Assembly (NCBI GenBank): GCA_964293475.1
Contig: CAXYYJ010000022.1
Location: forward strand, 1-64,000
From: UBA12170 sp964293475
GTDB taxonomy: Bacteria; Bacteroidota; Bacteroidia; Bacteroidales; UBA12170
Direction: 5' to 3'
DNA: 64,000 nucleotides
Shown here piece by piece: positions 35,433-44,137 of the stretch (position 1 is its first letter; every line of letters begins with the position of its first letter). The notes under the pieces are model-generated. The model saw only the letters and a program-made list of their open reading frames with translations. It was not told the origin of the DNA and ran no database searches. The position numbers and the translations under genes were made by a program.

Positions 35433-35461
35433 TTAATAAATCAATCATAACGATTTATTAA
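35433..35461. repeat. Perfect 10-bp inverted repeat upstream of the PHP-GT gene
   Basis: TTAATAAATC 35433-35442 and GATTTATTAA 35452-35461 are perfect complements around a 9-base spacer. The element is AT-rich with no T-tract, so it is more likely an operator or weak hairpin than a terminator. It lies 42 bases before the start of the PHP-GT gene. Confidence 0.4.
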
Positions 35462-35503
35462 TACGCATCGCTGCTAAAGCCATTAGTATTGCAGAAATAT
35501 TAA

Positions 35504-38164
35504 ATGGTAAATAGCAACCCTATGGCCAACCCTTTCAATCTAAGCCTTCATACGGGCCTAAATGACTTTACAACAGATTCTTATCTGGCATTACCTTCCA
35601 ACGAAACCATCAGAATCGACATGCATTGTCATGACTATAACAGCGATAAGCCTGATGAGCTATTGGGAAGGATTTTAAATCTGCCCGAAACCTGGCTGCC
35701 ATCAGAAGATTTGATAAAAACTTTAAAAAAGCACTCCTGTAACGCCCTTACAATTACAAATCATAACAATGCCCGTTCATGCTGGGATTTGCGCGAAAAG
35801 GGCATAGATATACTGCCAGCTGCCGAATTTAGCTGCACTGTGCCCGATTTTAATACTGGAATCCATGTGCTCACTTATGGATTCACCATGGAACAGGAGC
35901 GGGTTTTGAATAAACTGCGCCCCGATATTTACCGTTTTAAACAATACGCCTTCGAAAACGATATTCCAACTGTTTGGGCTCATCCACTCTATTTCTATTC
36001 CCCCAAAGGAATTCCTCCCATGGAGTTTTTTGAGAAAACAGCTTTGTTATTCGACCGTTTTGAAGTGCTTAATGGCCAAAGAGATACGTGGCAAAATCTA
36101 CTAACTCTCGAGTGGCTCAAAACCTTTGATGAAGAAAAAGTAGTAAAATTGGTTAAAAAATTTCATGTCGATACTTTGGGTTATGTTAAAGACCCGTTTG
36201 TAAAAACCTTTACCGGTGGCTCCGACAGCCATATGGGGATTTTTGCCGGTTTGACTGGAACCTATCTGCATGTGCCTAATCTCGAATTACGCAGAAAAAC
36301 AGAAACCATGTCATCTTTAGCGCTCGAAGCTATCCGAAACGGTTCCACTGTGCCATTTGGCGGTGACAATAACAGCGATAAAATGGCCACTGCTTTTCTC
36401 GATTATGTTTGTCAAATTGCTATAAATCACAAAGATCCGGGGCTTTTAAGAATTTTGCTTCACAAAGGCACTGCACAGGATAAAGTGATAGCTGTGCTGG
36501 TTGCCAATGGATTTGGCGAATTGCGCCGTCATAAGGTCACCATGAATTTTATGGAATTGTTTCATAAAAGCTTTCTGGGGAAAGCCCCTCACTTCTCTAA
36601 AAAATGGTTTATCCCAAGGGTTTATAAACCCATTTTCGAGAGCGCAACCCAGATGGCAAACACCTATAGCAACAGGCCATCTGATATTGTAAAGAATTAT
36701 AACGAATCCATCGTTGCCATTTACAATCAATTGAACAGTGTTTTGGCATCCCGCCTTGAAGAAAAAATAGGCAAATTGTTGAAAAAAGGGAAGTTAGATG
36801 GTTTTGATTTTGGTAAATTTATGGAGAAGCTCGAAATTCCATCTGAGCTTAGATCGTATCTTGAGAATACAGACGCTAATAAAAACTCAAAAATTCAGAA
36901 TCCGGATATCAACAAGTTTTTAGATGGCTTAAGTTTTCCGTTTCTCGCATCAACCATAATCTTGGCGGCTCAGTTTACATCGGCTAAAGTTCTGTACAAC
37001 AATCGCTCCCTGCTCAATCAATTTGCCGATTTAACCAATAAATACCAGCACCCGAAACGTATGCTGTGGTTAACTGATACATTTGATGATGGTAACGGAG
37101 TTTCCATGGTTTTACAGGCTATGCTGAGGGAAATTCAATCCAAAGATTTGCCCATTGATATTTTAGTGGCCAGCAAAACAATAAAATCCGACAAAAATCT
37201 AATCGTTATAGACCCCATTGCCGAGTTTTCAATGCCTAATTATGCTCATCAACCTCTCCGTATACCAAACTTTCTGTCAATTCACAATTTGTTTTTAAAT
37301 GGTCGCTACGACCGTGTTATTGTATCCACAGAAGGCCCCATGGGAATGGCTGCACTGTATTTGAAACAAGCTTTTTCGGTTAAAGCTCATTTCTATTTGC
37401 ATACCGACTGGATAACATTCGCTAAAAAAGCATTAAAATTCGATTCCACTGCCACCAGCCGATTGCGGAGAATTCTGAGATGGTATTATCAAAACTTTGA
37501 TGGAGTTTTTGTTTTGAACAAGGAGCAGCAAAAATGGCTCATAAGCAAGCAAATGAATCTGGCGCCAGAAAAAGTTCATCTAACAGCCCACTGGACCGAT
37601 CAGGAATTTATCAGGCATCAGACATCAAAATCAGAATTGTTTAAAATTAGTAATGACACACCTGTACTCTTGTTTGCCGGCAGAATTAGCGAAGAAAAAG
37701 GAGTTGATGAGCTTCCTGCAATCATGGAGAAAGTGAGTGAAGCCATCCCCAATATTCGGCTCGTAGTAGTTGGAAAAGGTCCTTATGAGGATAAACTCAA
37801 AGAGCTTTGTCCAAATGCTGTTTTTCTAGGCTGGGTGGATCATGACAAACTACCCAAAATTTACTCAGCTTCCGATTTGTGCATTTTGCCTTCAAAATTT
37901 GATACTTTCAGCATGGTAATTCTCGAGGCAATTTCCTGTGGATTGCCTGTGATAGCTTATAATACCAAAGGACCCAAGGAAATTTTAGAAGATACCAATG
38001 CGGGTTTTTTAGTCAGCAAAAAATCGGAAATGCAGGAGAAAATCATCCAGTATTTTAAAAACCCATCTTTACAAAACGAAATGAAATTGGCCACTGGAAA
38101 AAGAGCGGGCGATTTTACAGCACATAAGATATTATCCGATTTTCTTACAGCCGTTGACTTGTAA
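35504..38164 (+). CDS. PHP-domain / GT4 glycosyltransferase fusion protein
   Basis: An 886-residue two-enzyme polypeptide. Residues about 35-300 form a PHP metallohydrolase domain with the expected ligands: D39-x-H41-x-H43, TNHN with H87, E108 in AAEFS, H160 in WAHPL, and D241/H243 in GGSDSH. A helical linker (about 300-510) leads to a GT-B glycosyltransferase of the GT4 type (about 510-886), including LLFAGRISEEKGVDELP, VVVGKGPYEDKL and the EX7E-like FDTFSMVILEAISCGLPVIAY. An in-frame ATG at 35522 is an alternative start. The GH13 gene begins 11 bases later. A phosphatase plus transferase acting on one glycan precursor is an inference. Confidence 0.85.
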   Translation: MVNSNPMANPFNLSLHTGLNDFTTDSYLALPSNETIRIDMHCHDYNSDKPDELLGRILNLPETWLPSEDLIKTLKKHSCNALTITNHNNARSCWDLREKGIDILPAAEFSCTVPDFNTGIHVLTYGFTMEQERVLNKLRPDIYRFKQYAFENDIPTVWAHPLYFYSPKGIPPMEFFEKTALLFDRFEVLNGQRDTWQNLLTLEWLKTFDEEKVVKLVKKFHVDTLGYVKDPFVKTFTGGSDSHMGIFAGLTGTYLHVPNLELRRKTETMSSLALEAIRNGSTVPFGGDNNSDKMATAFLDYVCQIAINHKDPGLLRILLHKGTAQDKVIAVLVANGFGELRRHKVTMNFMELFHKSFLGKAPHFSKKWFIPRVYKPIFESATQMANTYSNRPSDIVKNYNESIVAIYNQLNSVLASRLEEKIGKLLKKGKLDGFDFGKFMEKLEIPSELRSYLENTDANKNSKIQNPDINKFLDGLSFPFLASTIILAAQFTSAKVLYNNRSLLNQFADLTNKYQHPKRMLWLTDTFDDGNGVSMVLQAMLREIQSKDLPIDILVASKTIKSDKNLIVIDPIAEFSMPNYAHQPLRIPNFLSIHNLFLNGRYDRVIVSTEGPMGMAALYLKQAFSVKAHFYLHTDWITFAKKALKFDSTATSRLRRILRWYYQNFDGVFVLNKEQQKWLISKQMNLAPEKVHLTAHWTDQEFIRHQTSKSELFKISNDTPVLLFAGRISEEKGVDELPAIMEKVSEAIPNIRLVVVGKGPYEDKLKELCPNAVFLGWVDHDKLPKIYSASDLCILPSKFDTFSMVILEAISCGLPVIAYNTKGPKEILEDTNAGFLVSKKSEMQEKIIQYFKNPSLQNEMKLATGKRAGDFTAHKILSDFLTAVDL

Positions 38165-38175
38165 AAGCTGGTACA

Positions 38176-39810
38176 ATGGCAAAAAAAAATAATTATCTGT
38201 GGTGGAAACACGGAGTTATCTATCACATTTATACACGCAGTTTTTACGATTCCAATAAAGATGGTATTGGCGACCTAAAAGGTATCATTCAAAAAATTCC
38301 CTATCTCAGTGAATTGGGAATACAGGCAATTTGGCTTTCGCCAATATATCCATCACCGCAAGTCGATTTCGGATACGATATATCAAATTATTCATCCATC
38401 GACCCGCAATACGGCAGCCTTTCCGATTTCAGAGATTTATTGCATGTTGCCCATACCAACAATATTAAAGTAATCATGGATATGGTTTTAAACCACACTT
38501 CTAATCAACATCCGTGGTTTGTAGAATCTGCATCATCAAAGAATAATCCAAAACGCGATTGGTACATATGGAGCGATTCGCCCAGGGGGAAATCGCCCAA
38601 CAATTGGCGCTCTGCATTTGGTGGAAGTGCCTGGGAATATCACGAAGCAACACAAAGCCATTATCTGCATTCATTCTTCAAGGAACAACCCGATTTAAAT
38701 TGGCGCAATGCCGAAATGCGGAAAGAGTTTTTCGGGGAAATTGAATTCTGGCTCGAAATGGGCGTAGATGGGTTCCGGTTAGACGTGATAAATATGGTGG
38801 GTAAAGACAAAAAATTCAGGAACAATCCGCCGGTTTACAAGCTTTTCTCAGTAAATGTCAGACTTTTCAATAGAAACAGACCTCGATCCTATAAGATTAT
38901 CCGCCGACTTCGTAAACTCATTGATAAATATCCCGAGCGCGTTTTAATAGGTGAAATTTACACTCCGCCTCCGGGCAATTCAGAATTGGTTGCCTCCTTT
39001 TTGGGCGACGGAGAAGAATCCTTAAATCTTGCCTTCGATTTTACACTGTTTTTTAAACGGTGGGATGCTGGCAAATTTCATAGAAGCATTGCCAATCAAT
39101 ATCAAACCCTTCATAAAAATGCCTGGCCCAGTTTTGTGCTGTCGAATCATGATTTAAGCCGTGGAATAAACAGATTTGGCAGAAATCGTGAAATTAAAGC
39201 CCGACTTGCGGCGTTGCTACTATTAACCTTGAGAGGAACCCCCTTTATTTATTATGGCGATGAAATTGGCATGTCTAATGTAAATCTGAAAAAGGACGAT
39301 TTGACTGATCCGTTGGGGAAAAAATTCTGGCCATTTTACAAAGGTCGCGATCGAAGCCGAACGCCAATGCAATGGTCATCGTTCACAAATGCTGGCTTTA
39401 GCTATCACAAACCCTGGCTTCCTGTACATCCCGATTATAACACATGCAATGTGGAATCTCTGATGGATGATGAACTTTCCATTTTCAATCTGTACAAATA
39501 TTTAATCAACCTGCGCAATTCGAGCAAAGCTCTGCAAAAAGGATTGTGGGAGCCATTGTTGGATGGGCAAAATCAGCTTATGGCTTATTTCAGAGAATTT
39601 GAAAAGGAGCGGCTGCTGATTCTTATAAATTTTGGAAACAGACAGCGGGTAATTCCATTACCACAAGGTCGGTTCGAATGTGTTTTTAACAGTCAATCAA
39701 TGGTTTGTAATAAGGAAGTTTTTGGAAATGTTGATATTTTACCTCTTCAGGGAATGATTTTAAAGCAATTTGTTGAAAAAATATCTACAAAGGAAAATAA
39801 AATTAGTTAG
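38176..39810 (+). CDS. GH13 alpha-glucosidase / oligo-1,6-glucosidase-like
   Basis: A 544-residue cytoplasmic GH13 enzyme with no signal peptide. The catalytic triad is intact: nucleophile D203 (GFRLDV), acid/base E260 (LIGEIY) and D326 (SNHD). Region I is DMVLNH (102-107), and the N-terminal YHIYTRSFYDSNKDGIGDLKG is typical of the alpha-glucosidase/trehalulose group. A C-terminal beta domain follows. It may act on alpha-glucosides or run as a transglucosylase. Tight linkage to the PHP-GT gene suggests a shared glucoside pathway. Confidence 0.9.
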   Translation: MAKKNNYLWWKHGVIYHIYTRSFYDSNKDGIGDLKGIIQKIPYLSELGIQAIWLSPIYPSPQVDFGYDISNYSSIDPQYGSLSDFRDLLHVAHTNNIKVIMDMVLNHTSNQHPWFVESASSKNNPKRDWYIWSDSPRGKSPNNWRSAFGGSAWEYHEATQSHYLHSFFKEQPDLNWRNAEMRKEFFGEIEFWLEMGVDGFRLDVINMVGKDKKFRNNPPVYKLFSVNVRLFNRNRPRSYKIIRRLRKLIDKYPERVLIGEIYTPPPGNSELVASFLGDGEESLNLAFDFTLFFKRWDAGKFHRSIANQYQTLHKNAWPSFVLSNHDLSRGINRFGRNREIKARLAALLLLTLRGTPFIYYGDEIGMSNVNLKKDDLTDPLGKKFWPFYKGRDRSRTPMQWSSFTNAGFSYHKPWLPVHPDYNTCNVESLMDDELSIFNLYKYLINLRNSSKALQKGLWEPLLDGQNQLMAYFREFEKERLLILINFGNRQRVIPLPQGRFECVFNSQSMVCNKEVFGNVDILPLQGMILKQFVEKISTKENKIS

Positions 39811-39883
39811 TCTGATTCAGCTTATTGGTCTGTTATTTTTCTTATAAATATGATGAATTTAGCTTCTCTAATACAAAATTAAT

Positions 39884-39891
39884 TACATTTG
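39884..39891 (+). promoter_or_regulatory. -7 box (TACATTTG) for metK
   Basis: TACATTTG matches TAnnTTTG. Transcription would begin near 39896, just before the riboswitch-like element, with a leader of about 120 bases. Confidence 0.55.
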
Positions 39892-39901
39892 CCCCGAAAT
39901 T

Positions 39902-39953
39902 AAGTGGAAAGATTTGAATTGCTTGCAACCACGGAAAAAAATGCTAAAACAAG
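39902..39953 (+). promoter_or_regulatory. Putative SAM-II-like riboswitch in the metK leader
   Basis: The segment shows the layout of the SAM-II (metA-type) aptamer. Stem P1 is GTGG 39904-39907 with CCAC 39929-39932. The loop contains GATTT 39911-39915 and TTGCAA 39923-39928 directly before the P1 3' strand. An A-rich stretch follows with GCTAAAA 39943-39949. CAAG 39950-39953 can pair back to CTTG 39922-39925 or the nearby TTG, giving the pseudoknot. The position, just after the promoter and before S-adenosylmethionine synthetase, fits feedback by SAM. This is from memory of the consensus and needs a covariance search. Confidence 0.55.
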
Positions 39954-40018
39954 TTTATTGTTATATTTCCTTCAAGCAGCCTTTCCCTATTAAATTATTA
40001 AACTAAAAATTTAAAAAA

Positions 40019-41272
40019 ATGGGATATTTATTCACATCTGAATCTGTTTCCGAAGGCCATCCTGATAAGGTTTCAGATCAGATTTCCGACGCATTACTTG
40101 ATGCTTTTATTGCCTTCGATCCACATTCGAAAGTGGCCATCGAAACTCTTGTTACTACCGGCCAGGTATTTCTTGCTGGTGAAGTAAAATCAAATACTTA
40201 TGTCGACGTGCAGCAAGTGGCCCGCGATGTTATAAACCGCATTGGTTATACCAAGAGCGAGTATATGTTCGATGGTAATAGCTGCGGCGTGTTATCAGCT
40301 ATCCACGAACAATCTGCCGACATCAACCGTGGGGTTGATAAGGTGAACAAGGAAGACCAGGGTGCTGGCGACCAGGGAATGATGTTTGGTTATGCTTGTA
40401 CAGATACAGAAAGTTATATGCCACTTCCTCTGGAAATTTCGCATATGCTGCTCATCGAACTGGCTGCCATCAGACGCGAAGGTAAAGTAATGACATACCT
40501 CAGACCCGATTCGAAGAGTCAGGTGACTGTGGAATATGACGATAATAACAAACCCCTGAGAATCGATACTATCGTGGTTTCTACCCAACACGATGAATTT
40601 GATGCCGATGAGCCCATGGTGGAACGCATTAAACAAGATGTAATCAATATTTTGGTTCCTCGTGTTAAAGCTCTGTTACCTGCTCATATTCAACAACTTT
40701 TTGGTCAGAATATTATCTATCACGTAAATCCAACTGGCAAATTCGTAATTGGTGGTCCTCATGGTGATACGGGTTTAACAGGACGCAAAATTATTGTTGA
40801 TACCTACGGCGGAAAAGGTGCCCACGGGGGAGGAGCTTTTAGTGGAAAAGACCCAAGCAAAGTTGACCGCTCAGCAGCTTATGCTGCCCGTCATATTGCC
40901 AAGAATATGGTAGCTGCGGGAATTGCCGGCGAAGTGCTGGTTCAACTTTCGTATGCTATTGGTGTGGCTCAGCCTGTTGGGGTTTATATCAATACCTATC
41001 AAACCAGCAAAGTTAACCTGACCGATGGTGAAATAGCTAAAAAAATTCAGGAGGTATTCGATCTCCGTCCGGCTTTTATAGAGGAACGTCTGAAACTTAG
41101 AAATCCAATTTATTCTGAAACAGCCTCTTATGGACATATGGGAAGAACTCCACGGTTGGTGAATAAAACTTTTGTTAGTCAGTATTCAGGAACCAGAAAT
41201 ATTGAAGTTGAATTGTTTACCTGGGAGAAGCTTGATTTTGTTGATAAACTAAAAGCCGCTTTCGGAATTTAA
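40019..41272 (+). CDS. metK: S-adenosylmethionine synthetase
   Basis: A 417-residue enzyme that makes SAM from methionine and ATP. Signatures are FTSESVSEGHPDKVSDQISDALLDAF, the GAGDQGMMFGYA hexapeptide region, the P-loop-like GGPHGDTGLTGRKIIVDTYGG and the GGGAFSGKDPSKVDRSAAYAAR segment. The internal length (residues about 170-260) is a little longer than in E. coli, as is usual in Bacteroidota. It is monocistronic, with a putative SAM-binding leader and a strong terminator. Confidence 0.98.
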   Translation: MGYLFTSESVSEGHPDKVSDQISDALLDAFIAFDPHSKVAIETLVTTGQVFLAGEVKSNTYVDVQQVARDVINRIGYTKSEYMFDGNSCGVLSAIHEQSADINRGVDKVNKEDQGAGDQGMMFGYACTDTESYMPLPLEISHMLLIELAAIRREGKVMTYLRPDSKSQVTVEYDDNNKPLRIDTIVVSTQHDEFDADEPMVERIKQDVINILVPRVKALLPAHIQQLFGQNIIYHVNPTGKFVIGGPHGDTGLTGRKIIVDTYGGKGAHGGGAFSGKDPSKVDRSAAYAARHIAKNMVAAGIAGEVLVQLSYAIGVAQPVGVYINTYQTSKVNLTDGEIAKKIQEVFDLRPAFIEERLKLRNPIYSETASYGHMGRTPRLVNKTFVSQYSGTRNIEVELFTWEKLDFVDKLKAAFGI

Positions 41273-41303
41273 AATACCTGTTTCTGGAAATTACAAAATT
41301 AAG

Positions 41304-41331
41304 GGAGTGCCTCATGGTGCTCCTTTTTTTT
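41304..41331 (+). terminator. Rho-independent terminator of metK
   Basis: GGAGTGCC 41304-41311 pairs with GGTGCTCC 41316-41323 (two G-U pairs, loop TCAT) and is followed by eight T. The next gene is convergent. Confidence 0.8.
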
Positions 41332-41332
41332 A

Positions 41333-42232
41333 TTACCATTTCACAGGGTAGCCTCGCGTGTCCATATGAATGAAGCCTGCATGTGCTCCATTTTTCTTGT
41401 AAACTCCAAGTCCACCTGCAAGCCACCTATAGCGATGATCGTTTTCTATTTGTTCCACATAACTTGCCAGAAACTTTGCATCTTTGATGTCTACATAACC
41501 ATCGTTTGTTAAATCGTCCATTTTTTGGTTATTGTCGTTGTCAACAAAAATATCTGCAGCATCGCCAAAAACATGGCGACTATTATTTACATTTCCCAAC
41601 CCTTTATTATAAACTGGCGTTCTATATCCACTCATTATGTGCATGTTATCAACTTTTACCCCCTGGTTTTTCATGGTGTCGATAAGTAATTCGAGTTTGT
41701 AGAGAAGTTTAGAAGATAAGATAAGGTACTTTGGGAAATCGCAGTTTTGTTTGGTTAAAAAGTCTTTTAATCTGAAATGGGGTGACACAAAAGTGTTTTG
41801 ATTTTCTTTGGTTACCTCTATCATACCCTGTGGAGTTCTGTATTGTTCCAAACCTTTAAAAGTCGAGTTTTGGTATTCGCCCAAGGGGAAATGTGTCGAT
41901 ATTTCTTTGATTGTCGCTAAAGGGCGCATTACAAATACAGGTATCGTGTAGGTTTCTTTGGCAATGAAAAAGCTCAGAATATAAAGGCCACTCTCCTTTG
42001 GCGCCACCCATATCATCTCTTTTTCTATGGCTTTAATATCATCTTGTTCATTGCTTTTGAAATAAAGCAGGTCGTCCTCTTTGTTCAATTCTATCAAAAG
42101 TGAATCGGAAGGCATAACCGAAAATGATAGAATATTAAAATCGACAGGAATATGGTTTATGTAAAATGGAGTTGCAATAAGTTGCTGAAAAACAAGCAAT
42201 AGAAAAAAAATTATTGTGGTTTTTTTTGGCAT
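41333..42232 (-). CDS. Periplasmic M15-type murein endopeptidase (MepK/DUF882-like)
   Basis: A 299-residue secreted protein (signal peptide to about residue 20). An Ig-like N-terminal part (about 25-105) precedes a zinc peptidase domain with SGYRTPVYN, zinc ligands H220 and D227 in SRHVFGDAAD, and H289-x-D291 in GFIHMDTRG. Between the two motifs is an insertion (about 231-252) that reads as an EF-hand or dockerin-type calcium loop (D-x-T-x-D-G-x-V-D-x-x-D). MepK-type enzymes cleave 3-3 crosslinks in peptidoglycan. The L,D-transpeptidase gene lies immediately upstream, as in the E. coli ycbB-ycbK arrangement. Confidence 0.85.
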   Translation of the reverse strand: MPKKTTIIFFLLLVFQQLIATPFYINHIPVDFNILSFSVMPSDSLLIELNKEDDLLYFKSNEQDDIKAIEKEMIWVAPKESGLYILSFFIAKETYTIPVFVMRPLATIKEISTHFPLGEYQNSTFKGLEQYRTPQGMIEVTKENQNTFVSPHFRLKDFLTKQNCDFPKYLILSSKLLYKLELLIDTMKNQGVKVDNMHIMSGYRTPVYNKGLGNVNNSRHVFGDAADIFVDNDNNQKMDDLTNDGYVDIKDAKFLASYVEQIENDHRYRWLAGGLGVYKKNGAHAGFIHMDTRGYPVKW

Positions 42233-42249
42233 TATGTGTTGGTTTGCTG

Positions 42250-42257
42250 CAAATTTA
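42250..42257 (-). promoter_or_regulatory. Putative -7 box (TAAATTTG) for the M15 peptidase gene
   Basis: The minus strand reads TAAATTTG and ends 17 bases before the ATG. It implies that the peptidase can be transcribed separately from the upstream transpeptidase gene. Confidence 0.4.
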
Positions 42258-42308
42258 AGTCAACAAAACAAAAGCACGCGCATTTTTAACCTAAATTAAT
42301 ATTAAAGT

Positions 42309-44000
42309 CTATTCCGATTTTCTGTTTAAATTCTCAATTAAATCTTTATCGCGACCATAAATATCGGGTTTAAAGTAAAAATTTTTATTAAATCCAATTC
42401 CGGCTGTCCAGTAAAGAAGCAAGACTGGAACCTGTTCTTTGAGCAATACGGTAGTTGTTTTTCGGGTTTCAACAATTTTTTTAATTTTTTCCTGATCCCA
42501 GCCTTCATTATTGGGTTCTAAAAGCAATTCGGCCAAACGATAAATTTCCTTCGTCCGGATACAGCCATGACTAAATGCTCTTATATCTCTGTTAAACAAG
42601 CATTTAGCCGGTGTGTCGTGCAAGTAAATGGAGTATTTATTAGGAAACATAAACTTCATATCTCCCAAAGCGTTTCCCGGACCAGGTTCCTGTCGAAACA
42701 TATAAGGAAAATTGTTAACCGTGTATTTTGACCAATCTTTGCCCGATATCTCAACAATTTGCCCTGAAGTGGTAACTACATTAATGTTTTTTTCTTTTAA
42801 ATAAGACGGATTGTTCTTGAGTTTATCTATGTAAGTATGGTTTAGACTGGTAGGAACTGTCCAGGTGGGGTTGATGTCGATATATTTCATTACATCCTTA
42901 AATACAGGTGTTTGTGTATTTAATTCGCCAACCATTACTTCTGAAGTAAGAAGTTCTTTTTCGCCATCAATAAAATACAACTCAAATCCGGCAATATTTA
43001 CTGCAATAAACTTGTTTTCAATTTTGTACATGACCCAACGGCCCCGCTCGAGATTGGCTTTTATTTGCTCAATCCGCTCATCTACAGTCATATTTAATGC
43101 TGCTAATGTGTTTTTGCCAATATTGCCATCCACTTCCAGACCATATTTTTTCTGAAATTGCTTTACATTATCGGCGAGTTCCTGGTCGTAGACTGAATCA
43201 TTAATGCTCTCAGGATGAATCAAATCGTTCGTTGCTGCCAGTCTTGCCCTGAGCTCAAGAACCCTTTTACCTTTAGCGCCTGGTTTTAAAGTTTCCCCCT
43301 GCGATACTGGTAACCACCCTCCATTGTTTTGAATGGCACGAAATTCTTTAAGCTTTTCTTTAAGCCCGGTATACATATAATGACTCGGCTTCAGTTTTTC
43401 TAATTCAGCGGAAACGTTTTTATTCGAAATCGCATCTTTGAGTGCCTGGGCTGGATCGTCAAAGCGGCTTTTATAGTTATCCACGGCAATTTCCCATCTA
43501 CGTTTTAGCAAAATTGGATCAACCTTGCCCGAAATAAGATGATCGGCTGCTTTAATTATGGCTTCGGTGAGTAAAACATCGAAGGAAGCAAACTCAGACG
43601 CGTCAATTTTGTCTGCAACTTTAAATTTCTGATATAAACTATTAAGCGTGGAATAATAATAATCATCTGGGTTCAATCCATCCTCGTCAAGCTTTAATAT
43701 TCCAGCCAATGCATCATCAATAGCAGCAAAATCTAACCAGGCAGGATCGTAGTTTTGTTTTGAATAGAAATCTTTTAAAACGTTGTTGTCCTTTATTGTT
43801 AAGCCTAAGCTATTTATCGTTAAAGTGGAGATAATTTCTTTTATGGGAGTTTGAACCTCCGAAACATTAAATCCCAATTTCTCCTTATCGTCAGAAATGG
43901 ATGTTGATTTATCTGTTTTCTCAGCTGTTGATGGATTGTGACAAGAAAAAACCAACAGGGTAATGGCAAAAAGTATAATTTTAGTTGAACGGGAATACAT
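42309..44000 (-). CDS. L,D-transpeptidase lipoprotein (YcbB/LdtD type)
   Basis: A 563-residue enzyme that forms 3-3 crosslinks in peptidoglycan. The signal ends in a lipobox (VFSC, Cys near residue 20), so unlike E. coli LdtD it is probably a lipoprotein. After an N-terminal scaffold domain (about 75-220) comes a peptidoglycan-binding domain (LELRARLAATN, then QFQKKYGLEVDGNIGKNTLAALN). The YkuD catalytic domain carries H and C480 in FSHGCIR. It is divergent from the helicase gene, and the MepK-like peptidase gene follows after 76 bases. Confidence 0.9.
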   Translation of the reverse strand: MYSRSTKIILFAITLLVFSCHNPSTAEKTDKSTSISDDKEKLGFNVSEVQTPIKEIISTLTINSLGLTIKDNNVLKDFYSKQNYDPAWLDFAAIDDALAGILKLDEDGLNPDDYYYSTLNSLYQKFKVADKIDASEFASFDVLLTEAIIKAADHLISGKVDPILLKRRWEIAVDNYKSRFDDPAQALKDAISNKNVSAELEKLKPSHYMYTGLKEKLKEFRAIQNNGGWLPVSQGETLKPGAKGKRVLELRARLAATNDLIHPESINDSVYDQELADNVKQFQKKYGLEVDGNIGKNTLAALNMTVDERIEQIKANLERGRWVMYKIENKFIAVNIAGFELYFIDGEKELLTSEVMVGELNTQTPVFKDVMKYIDINPTWTVPTSLNHTYIDKLKNNPSYLKEKNINVVTTSGQIVEISGKDWSKYTVNNFPYMFRQEPGPGNALGDMKFMFPNKYSIYLHDTPAKCLFNRDIRAFSHGCIRTKEIYRLAELLLEPNNEGWDQEKIKKIVETRKTTTVLLKEQVPVLLLYWTAGIGFNKNFYFKPDIYGRDKDLIENLNRKSE

Positions 44001-44080
44001 AGGTTTTTTGCCCGTAAAATTATATTATTTCGCTCATTTACATAAAACTATGATGGTGTTTCACGTTAAATAATAAATTG

Positions 44081-44088
44081 TATCTTTG
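44081..44088 (+). promoter_or_regulatory. -7 box (TATCTTTG) for the DEAD-box helicase gene
   Basis: TATCTTTG matches TAnnTTTG. The leader is about 45 bases. No good -33 TTG is seen. Confidence 0.5.
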
Positions 44089-44137
44089 CCGCCTAAACAA
44101 AAGCTCTTAATTTATTGGCTTTTATAATATTATTTAA

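Noticed and set aside
35504..38164. Possibility that the PHP-GT gene is two genes joined by an assembly error
   Set aside because: The linker is continuous, well-coded sequence of about 200 codons with no stop, frameshift signal or change of codon use.
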